A stretch of 64,000 nucleotides of DNA from Puniceibacterium confluentis (GTDB lineage Bacteria; Pseudomonadota; Alphaproteobacteria; Rhodobacterales; Rhodobacteraceae): NCBI RefSeq assembly GCF_007923445.1, contig NZ_VOJI01000007.1, forward strand, positions 1 through 64,000, written 5' to 3'. Under the pieces are notes generated by a model. The model searched no databases. It was given only the letters and a program-made list of their open reading frames with translations, and had not been told where the DNA came from. The position numbers and the translations under genes are program-made. This document shows, in pieces, positions 55,301-62,800 of the stretch. Every line of letters begins with the position of its first letter. Position 1 is the stretch's first letter.

Positions 55301-58300
55301 GCCCGAGCGTGGGCGCGAGGGGTATGACCTGCTGGTGCAGGACATGCAGGCGCGCGGCCACGTGCCGACGCGGATCGCGCATTTCTGGATGGTCACCCGC
55401 GACGAATCCCATCGCCCGGGCTCCAGCTTTTTCCACCGGGTGCAGGAGCAGGGGTTCTATTCCCTGCTGTTTCTGGCGCAGGCCGTCGCCGACGAAAACC
55501 TGCCGCGTCCGCTGCATCTGTCAGTGATCACTAACGGCGCCGCGCAGGTTCGGGATGAACCGCTGCCGTATCCGTCGAAGTCCACCATCGCGGGCCCGGC
55601 CCGGGTGATCCCGCGGGAGCTGCCGGGGCTCACTGTCTCCACGCTTGATGTCGTCCTGCCACAACGGAAACAGGCGCGGTTCTGGAACGCCGACGGCGCA
55701 ATGCGGGCGCTGGAGACCGCGCGGCGGGCACTCTGCCATCAGGTTCTCGAAGATCTGCTCTCGGCACCGGCGGACCGGATCGCCGCGCAGCGCGACCGCC
55801 GGTTCGAATGTGTCATGCGCCCGCTGCGTCTGAGCGCGACACAGATGCCGGTGTTCGTGCAGGGCACCTACCTCATCACCGGCGGATTCGGCGGAATCGG
55901 CCTGACACTGGCCAAGAACTTTGCCCGGGCCGGGGCCAACCTGATCCTGGTCGCGCGCCATGACCTGCCCGCGCGCAGGCTCTGGCCCGACTACCTTTCC
56001 CGGCACGCGCCGCAGGATACCATCGCCCGCCGCATCCGGGCGGTGCAGATGCTGGAAGAGGCCGGCGCCACGGTGATGTCGGCGGCGGCCGATGTCTGCA
56101 ACCTCGACCAGATGCGGCGCGTCCTGGACGACGGGACCAGGCGTTTCGGGCCGATCACCGGCGTCATTCACGGCGCCGGGGTGATCGCGGATGCACCGCT
56201 GCTGACCAAATCCCCGGCTTCGGTCGAGGATGTGTTCACACCCAAGATCCACGGCGTCGAAGTGCTGGATCAGCTGTTCCCCGACGGCACGCTGGAGTGG
56301 ATGGCGCTGTTCGCCTCGTCCTCGACCGTGACCGCGCCTGCCGGACAGGTGGATTACGTCGCCGCCAACGAATATCTCAATGCCTTCGCCCGGGCACGGG
56401 CCGGCGGCCGGACCCGGGTCACGGCGATCAACTGGGGCATCTGGAACGAGGTCGGCATGGCCGCAGAAGCGGTTGCGGCCCGTTCCGGTGAAATCCCGAA
56501 GGCACCGGTGGCCGACGCCGGTGTGCCGCTGCTTGATCAGGCGACCTTTGACGATGCGGGGCACCGGCTGTTCACTGCGCGCTACAGTGCTGACGACTGG
56601 ATCATCGACGAACACCGCACCGCCCAGGGCGATGCCCTGCTGCCCGGCACCGGTTATCTGACGCTGGCCGCCCACGCGTTGAAGGCGCAGCGGGAAACCG
56701 GCGCGTTCGAAATCCGGGATCTGACCTTTCTGCGCCCGCTGATGGTGCCCGGCGACGGGACCCGTGACATCCGGCTGCGGCTGAAACGCGGTGACGCCGG
56801 TTACGGGTTCGAGGTGCTGGGCGACGTCGTCCATCAGGGACGGCCCGGCCATGTCCTGACCGCCGAGGCGACGCTGGCTCTTGTGCCGCTGCCACAGCCC
56901 GCGCGGCTGGACCTGCCCGGCATCCGCAAACGTTGCGGGTCCGCCCAGCACGCCGCCGACGGCGGCAAGTTGCGGACCGCGCAGGAAGTGCATCTGAAAT
57001 TCGGTCCGCGCTGGCGGGTTCTGGACACCCGCGCACTGGGGCAGGGCGAAGGTATCGTCGATCTGTCGCTGCCCCTGGCGGCGCAGGACGACACGGATTA
57101 CCTGCTGCACCCGGCGCTGATGGACATCGCCACCGGCTGGGCGATGGAACTGATCCCGGATTACACGCCGACTCATCTCTGGGTGCCGGTGTCCTATACC
57201 CGGGTCCGGGTCCATCACCCGCTGCCCGCGCGCATCGTCAGCTGGGTGCGCAGCGCCGCCGAGAACCGCAGCGATGGCGAGAGCGCCAGCTTCGACATCA
57301 CTCTTGCCACCCCCGACGGCACCGTCTGTGTCGAGATCCTGGGGTTTTCCATCCGCCGACTGGCCGACAGCAGCATCCTGCGCGCCGCGCCGCGCCTGAC
57401 CAGTGCCGAGGTCGAATTCGACACTCCGGTGAATGGCCAGAGCCAGCCGCTGTCCCCGGCCGAGGAGCGGCTGCAACACAACCTGTCACAGGGGATCCTG
57501 CCGGCAGAGGGTGCCGAGGCTTTTGCCCGCGCTCTGTCGCTGGGCCTGCCGCAGGTCGTGGTATCGTCGATGGATATCGATGCGCTGACCCGCCAGACCG
57601 CGAAGTCCACCGAGGCAACGGGCGCCACGCAAAAGTTTGACCGCCCGCAGCTGGACGGCGATTATGCGGCCCCGGAGACGGACATCGAGCGCCAGTTGGC
57701 AGGCTTCTGGCAAGACCTGCTCGGGGTGTCGGACCCAGGGGTCGAGGACAGCTTTTTTGACCTCGGGGGTCACTCCCTGATCGCCGTGCGGCTGTTTTCC
57801 ATGGTGAAAAAGGCCTATCGCATCGAATTTCCGATCTCGATCCTGTTCGAGGCGCCGACCATCCGCAAATGCGCTGCGCTGATCGCCGAGCGGACAGGGG
57901 CAAGCAATGACGCGGGAGCAGCGCCCAGGGCCACCGGGCCGGAACGCCGGTACAAACATCTTGTGGCGATGCATGACGGCGAAGGCGGGGCGCGGACGCC
58001 GTTCTTCCTGGTCGCGGGGATGTTCGGTAATGTTCTGAACCTGCGGCACCTGGCGCATCTGCTGGGCGCCGACCGGCCGTTCTATGGTCTGCAGGCGCGT
58101 GGGCTCTATGGGGATGAGGCCCCGCATCAGAGCCTGGCCGCGGCCGCGCGCGACTACATCGCCGAAATGAAGCAGGTGCAGCCTCAGGGCCCGTATCTTC
58201 TGGGCGGCTTCTCGGGCGGCGGCATCACTGCCTATGAAATCGCTCAGCAGCTGGAAGCGATGGGCGACGCCGTGTCGCTGGTCGTGCTGCTGGACACGCC

Positions 58301-58817
58301 GCTGCCGCAACGCCGCCCGCTGAGCCGCAGGGACAGGATGCTGATCCAGCTGCACGAAATTCGCCGCAAGGGCGTGACCTACCCCTTTGTCTGGGCCCGC
58401 AACCGGATTCGCTGGGAAATTGCCAAACGGCGCGGCACCCCCGGCCAGACCGACACCCAGCACAGCTTTCACAATGCCGAAATCGAGGCTGCGTTCCTTT
58501 CTGCCGTGGCGCAGTACAGGATGCGCCCGTGGGATGGCCGGCTGGTGCTGTTCCGTCCACCGCAGCACGGCACCTGGACCGTGTCCGGAGGCCGGCTTGT
58601 CGACAGTCAGCGCGCCTATGTGCTGTCGGACAACGACTGGGGCCAGTATGTGCCCGGCGTTGATGTGCACGAAGTGCCCGGCGATCATGACAGCATGGTG
58701 CTGGAGCCCAACGTCCGGGTGCTGGCAAGCCTGATGAAAGAGGCGATCCTGACGGCCGAGGCCGCGTTTGACCACAAGGGTGAGGTATTGCAATTCCCCG
58801 CCCGCGCGGCAGAATAG
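52347..58817 (+). CDS. One-module type I polyketide synthase, KS-AT-KR-DH-ACP-TE
   Basis: This 2156-residue protein would make a reduced/dehydrated two-carbon extension and release it. KS (about 15-445): TACSTS with Cys188, His324 in VECHGTGT, His364 in NIGHLDTAAG. AT (about 540-860): GHSMGE with Ser636. Ketoreductase structural half about 900-1150, then KR: LITGGFGGIG near 1174, Tyr1337 in VDYVAANEY. DH (about 1390-1690): DEHRTAQGDALLPGTGYL with His1423 and HPALMD. ACP: LGGHSL with Ser1810. TE: GGFSGGG with Ser1956, His2114 in PGDHDSM. No ER. The DH motif has four residues between His and Gly instead of three. DH lies after KR, reversed from most cis-AT modules. GTG 52347 follows GAGG by 7 bases; ATG 52353 is possible. 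Confidence 0.9.
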   Translation: MYMSADLEQATSGDTDIAIVGMAAHLPGAANIAEYWRNLRDGVSSIRRLSEEDLRDAGESPGLIRHKNYVPFAAPLDGFELFDAEFFGFSPKEAAIMDPQHRQFLETAWEALENAGHVPDNFDGSVGVFAGCGMGSYFYFNVCSNPDLVDNTGMFLLRHTGNDKDFMTTRASHVFDLHGPSINLQTACSTSLVATHYAAQALLNGECDMALAGGVTIELPQGRGYLYKENEILSPDGACHAFDHRAQGTVFGSGAGVVVLRRLADAVADGDHIWAVIKGTAVNNDGAAKAGYLAPSVDGQAQAIAEAQAVAGVSADTVDYVECHGTGTYLGDPIEVAALTQAFRETTDAADFCRLGSVKTNIGHLDTAAGVASLIKTSLALHNRQMPPSLGYEAPNPAIAFDGSPFRVNDRLSDWPRRGGPRRAGVNSLGVGGTNAHAVLQEAPDRAASEASDWPFQILTLSGRSKQALDDNARRLSAHLRANPDQPLADVAFTLKEGRRAFEKRRIIVAETAQEAARLLDEDTPRRVHSHSALDAPDVAFLFPGGGAQYVGMARDLYETEPVFADWMDRGLEVLAEIDDADIRGLWLPAEEDRQQADAALTRPSLQLPLIMIVEYALARLWMSWGVQPAALAGHSMGENTAACVAGVLSFEDCIGLVHLRGRLFDTVPAGGMLSVGLPADRLRPMLGDDLDLGAVNAPELSVASGPQAALDALEEQLKAQDIECRRIPIDIAAHSRMLAPILHEFRAYLLSIDLSPPRIPLTSNRTGLMMTDAQATSPDYWVEHLRGTVHFADCIGALAQDNRIFLEVGPGKALSALARQHGAVPGQQVLSSLRHPDEDISDDRYHLETLGRLWALGADVDWTQIWGTARRNRVPLPTYAFQRAPYFIEPGTAQTEAAPQYLMRSDDVAGWGWQPVWRPRSAEIDVDVAHNLADAEPQTWLMFMDDAGIAQDCAALLRGAGHSVVEVRPGDTFSCLDDESYVIAPERGREGYDLLVQDMQARGHVPTRIAHFWMVTRDESHRPGSSFFHRVQEQGFYSLLFLAQAVADENLPRPLHLSVITNGAAQVRDEPLPYPSKSTIAGPARVIPRELPGLTVSTLDVVLPQRKQARFWNADGAMRALETARRALCHQVLEDLLSAPADRIAAQRDRRFECVMRPLRLSATQMPVFVQGTYLITGGFGGIGLTLAKNFARAGANLILVARHDLPARRLWPDYLSRHAPQDTIARRIRAVQMLEEAGATVMSAAADVCNLDQMRRVLDDGTRRFGPITGVIHGAGVIADAPLLTKSPASVEDVFTPKIHGVEVLDQLFPDGTLEWMALFASSSTVTAPAGQVDYVAANEYLNAFARARAGGRTRVTAINWGIWNEVGMAAEAVAARSGEIPKAPVADAGVPLLDQATFDDAGHRLFTARYSADDWIIDEHRTAQGDALLPGTGYLTLAAHALKAQRETGAFEIRDLTFLRPLMVPGDGTRDIRLRLKRGDAGYGFEVLGDVVHQGRPGHVLTAEATLALVPLPQPARLDLPGIRKRCGSAQHAADGGKLRTAQEVHLKFGPRWRVLDTRALGQGEGIVDLSLPLAAQDDTDYLLHPALMDIATGWAMELIPDYTPTHLWVPVSYTRVRVHHPLPARIVSWVRSAAENRSDGESASFDITLATPDGTVCVEILGFSIRRLADSSILRAAPRLTSAEVEFDTPVNGQSQPLSPAEERLQHNLSQGILPAEGAEAFARALSLGLPQVVVSSMDIDALTRQTAKSTEATGATQKFDRPQLDGDYAAPETDIERQLAGFWQDLLGVSDPGVEDSFFDLGGHSLIAVRLFSMVKKAYRIEFPISILFEAPTIRKCAALIAERTGASNDAGAAPRATGPERRYKHLVAMHDGEGGARTPFFLVAGMFGNVLNLRHLAHLLGADRPFYGLQARGLYGDEAPHQSLAAAARDYIAEMKQVQPQGPYLLGGFSGGGITAYEIAQQLEAMGDAVSLVVLLDTPLPQRRPLSRRDRMLIQLHEIRRKGVTYPFVWARNRIRWEIAKRRGTPGQTDTQHSFHNAEIEAAFLSAVAQYRMRPWDGRLVLFRPPQHGTWTVSGGRLVDSQRAYVLSDNDWGQYVPGVDVHEVPGDHDSMVLEPNVRVLASLMKEAILTAEAAFDHKGEVLQFPARAAE

Positions 58818-58820
58818 CCC

Positions 58821-59840
58821 ATGTCAAAGCCCCGTGTCCTGACCATCGTGCTGAATTACCGCACCGCAGAGATGACACTGCGGTCGGTTCAGGCCGCCTG
58901 GCGGGAAATGGCAGGGCTCGACGGCGAGATCATCGTCGTCGACAACGACTCGCAGGACGGTTCCTTTGAAACGCTGCAATCCGGTCTGCGCGCCCCCTGG
59001 GCGCAGGGCGCTCCGATCCGCCTGGTCGCATCCGCTGTCAACGGCGGCTTCGGTGCGGGCAACAATGTGGGGATTCGTGCAGGTCTCGGTGACGGCAGCC
59101 ACCCGGATTATGTCTATATCCTGAACTCCGACGCCTTTCCCGGTCCCGGTGCGATCCGGCGGCTGATCGACCATCTCGAAACCCACCCGGAGGCCGGGTT
59201 TGCCGGCAGCTACATCCACGGCCCCGAAGGCGATGCGCATGTGACCGCCTTCCGCTTTCCCTCGATCCTGTCCGAGCTGGAAGGTGCCGCCCGCCTTGGT
59301 CCGGTCTCGCGTCTGCTGGAGCGTCACAAGGTGCCGCTGGGGGTGCCGGACACCACGCGGCGGGTCGACTGGCTCGCCGGGGCGTCGTTGCTGATGCGCC
59401 ACGACGTGCTCGACCGGATCGGGCTGTTTGACGAGTGCTTCTTTCTGTATTTCGAGGAAACCGACCTGTGTCTGCGGGCCGCCCGCGCCGGATTTCAGAC
59501 GCATTATGTCCGCGACAGCCACGTCGCACATATCGGTTCGGTCTCGACCGGGATGAAGACCTGGACCCGGATGCCCGGCTACTGGTTCGACAGCCGCTGG
59601 CACTATTTCTCGAAGAACCACGGCCGCGGCTATGCCGCACTGGCGACGCTCGCCCATCTCGGCGGTGGTCTGCTCTGGCGGGTGCGGCGGCTGGTCCAGC
59701 AGAAGCCCGCCGCCGATCCGCCAAAATTCTTGCGCAGCCTGTTGATCCATGACCTCGCATTTCTGTTGCGGCGCCCCGCCGCGACCGGGAAGTTCCAAGG
59801 CCCTGCGGCCCGGACGGTGATCGGGGCCAAAGCGGAGTGA
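58821..59840 (+). CDS. Glycosyltransferase family 2 (rhamnosyltransferase WbbL-like)
   Basis: The 339-residue GT-A enzyme has the N-terminal motif VLTIVLNYRTAEMTLRSVQA, the nucleotide site IIVVDNDSQDGS, GGFGAGNNVGIR, the metal site region YILNSDA, and the acceptor/catalytic block LFDECFFLYFEETDLCLRAA. This block is typical of rhamnosyl- and related transferases acting on O-antigen or glycolipids. It lies 3 bases after the PKS stop and 5 before the NRPS start, so the three are co-transcribed. This position suggests it glycosylates the PKS/NRPS product or joins it to a glycan; that is inference. Confidence 0.87.
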   Translation: MSKPRVLTIVLNYRTAEMTLRSVQAAWREMAGLDGEIIVVDNDSQDGSFETLQSGLRAPWAQGAPIRLVASAVNGGFGAGNNVGIRAGLGDGSHPDYVYILNSDAFPGPGAIRRLIDHLETHPEAGFAGSYIHGPEGDAHVTAFRFPSILSELEGAARLGPVSRLLERHKVPLGVPDTTRRVDWLAGASLLMRHDVLDRIGLFDECFFLYFEETDLCLRAARAGFQTHYVRDSHVAHIGSVSTGMKTWTRMPGYWFDSRWHYFSKNHGRGYAALATLAHLGGGLLWRVRRLVQQKPAADPPKFLRSLLIHDLAFLLRRPAATGKFQGPAARTVIGAKAE

Positions 59841-59845
59841 TAACC

Positions 59846-62800
59846 ATGACCCCCATGACCTGTGTTGTGATCGGCAATGAATCCCTGCTGGTGCAGTGTT
59901 GCGAAAAGCTGCTGGAGCGTGGCCACGCAATCGCCGCCGTGGTGACCCGCAACCCGGAAATCGCCCTCTGGGCGCAGGGCCGCGATCTGCGCAGCGTCGC
60001 GCCCGGTCCCGGTCTGGCCCGGCGCCTGCCGGATGCGCCGTTCGACTGGCTGCTCAGCATCGCCAACCTTGATATCCTGCCCGCCGATGTTCTGAGCCGC
60101 CCGGTGCGCGGAGCGGTCAACTTTCACGATGGTCCGCTGCCGCGCCATGCCGGGCTCAATGCGCCGCTGTGGGCACTGATCGAAGGCGAAACACGTCACG
60201 GCATCACCTGGCACATGATCAGCGGCGGCGTGGACGAGGGCGATGTCCTGACCCGGCGCGGCTTTGACATTGCGGATACCGACACCGCGCTGACCCTGAA
60301 CGCCAAGTGTTTCGAGGCTGCGATCGACTCTTTCGGCGAGCTGATCGACCAGCTTGAAACCGGCAACCCCCAGCGGTGTCCGCAGGATCCGAGCCAGCGC
60401 CGCCTGCACGCATTGGCCGACCGTCCGGCGCATGGCGGCTGCCTTGACTTCACCCGCCCCGCCCGCGAACTCGAACGCCTGGTACGGGCGCTGGATCACG
60501 GACGTTACTGGAACCCGCTCTGTACCGCCAAGTTCTGGATCGACGGCAGGTTCTGGCATGTCGGCGCGGCGCAGACCGGCACCGAAATCGGCGCGCCCGG
60601 CACGGTGCTTGCCGTCACTTCGGACCGGCTGACACTGGCCTGTGGCACGGGATCCCTGATCCTAAGCGACCTGCGGCACCGGGATGGCACGCCCGCCGAT
60701 CCGGCGCAGGTCTGCGCCGTCGGTGATCTGGCCGGCCTGCCGGAAACAGGCGACCTGCGCGCGGTGGCGCAGAACGACAGGTTCTGGCGCGCCGGGCTGG
60801 CGGACCTGCTGCCGGTCGAACTCGCCGGCGCGGCGACAACCGATGCCCCGGCCCGACCCCAGAGCCTGCGGCTTTCGGGTGTCAGCGCCGAGGTGGTGGC
60901 GATCTGGGCCGCGCGGCAGGGTGACAGCGTCGGCTGCGCCATCGCCTACGCGGACGCCGCGCTGTCAGACCTGTCGCGCTCCGGCCTGGTCCTGCCCTGG
61001 GTGCCGGTGCGCCTGCCCGGGGCCGCCACAGTCACGGATTTCCGCGAGGGGCTGACACAGGCGATTGACGGCGTGAAACGACGCGCGGGCATTGCCGCGG
61101 ATCTGCCGCTGCGCGACCCGGCGCTGGGCTGGCCCGCGACCCCGGACATCGGCCTGTCCGAGGGCGGCGGAATGATCGCGGGCACGGTTGTGACCATCGC
61201 GCCGGACACGGGCCTGCTCTGGTTCGACGCGGCCAGACTGGCGCCGGACCACGCCGCGCTAGTTGCCGCGCGGCTCGAATTCCTTGCGGCGCAGCTTTGC
61301 TCGGACACTGATCTTGCGACCCTGAGCCTGCTGCCCGAGGCCGAACGGGATCTGGTGCTCAACCGCTGGAACGTGACCGACACCGAGGTTGCGCCGCAGA
61401 CCATGCACCGCCTGTTCGAAGCCCAGGTCGCCCGCACCCCCGAGGCTCCGGCCCTGGTGTTCGAGGGCACGACGCTGAGCTATGCACAGCTCAACGCCCG
61501 CGCCAACCGGGCCGCGCATGTGCTGATGCAGATGGGTGTGACACCCGACACCGTTGTCGGCCTCTGCTGCCGCCGCTCCATCGACCTGATGGTTGCCGCT
61601 CTGGCGATCCTCAAGGCCGGGGGGGCCTATCTGCCGATGGATCCATCCTATCCGGCCGACCGCCTGGCGCATTTCATCGCCGACAGCGGCGCACCGGTCA
61701 TCGTCACGCAGTCCGCGCTGGTCGCCCAATTGCCGCCGCAGGACGCGCAGCACTTGCTGATCGACCGCGATCCGCGTCTGGACACAGCGCCCGAGACCAA
61801 CCTGCCAGAGACCAGCACCCCGGACCACCTGGCCTACCTGATCTATACCTCCGGCTCGACCGGCACGCCCAAGGGCGTGATGATCGAGCACCGCAATGTT
61901 GCCAATTTCTATGCCGGGATGGATGCCTGCGTGGCCGAGCCCGGCGGCACCTGGCTGGCGGTCACCAGCCTGTCCTTCGACATCTCGGTGCTGGAACTGT
62001 TCTACACCACCGCACGTGGGTTCAAGGTCGTGCTGACCTCGGATGAAGATCGCGGGCTGATCTCGAACGGGCCGCTGCCGACATCCGGCGGCATGGAATT
62101 TTCGCTGTACTACTGGGGCAGCGACGACGGCCCCGGACGTGACAAGTACCGCCTGCTGCTGGAAGGGTCGAAGTTCGGCGACCAGAACGGGTTCTGTGCC
62201 GTCTGGACGCCGGAACGCCACTTTCATGCCTTTGGCGGTCTCTATCCCAATCCGTCCGTCACCGGCGCCGCCGTGGCTGCCGTGACCCGGAACATCGGTG
62301 TGCGCGGCGGCAGCTGTGTCGCGCCGTTGCACCACCCGGCCCGGATTGCCGAGGAATGGGCCGTCATCGACAACCTGACCGGCGGTCGGGCCGGCATGGC
62401 CATTGCCTCGGGCTGGCAGCCCGACGATTTTGTCCTGCGCCCCGAGAACACGCCGCCGGAAAACAAGGCCGCGATGATCGAGTCAATCGAGACCGTGCGC
62501 AAGCTGTGGCGGGGCGAGGCGGTGGCCTTTCCCAAGCAGGATGGCACCCTGCACGAAGTGGTGACACAGCCGCGTCCGGTGTCCAGGGAACTGCCGGTCT
62601 GGGTGACCACTGCCGGCAATCCCGACACCTGGAAAGAGGCCGGTAATCTGGGGTGCAATGTTCTCACCCACCTGCTGGGCCAGACGGTTGAGGAGGTCGC
62701 GGGCAAGATCACACTCTATCACGCTGCGCTGCGCGCGGCAGGCCACGACCCAAAGGACCACAGCGTCACCCTGATGCTGCACAGCTATCTTGCCGGGACA

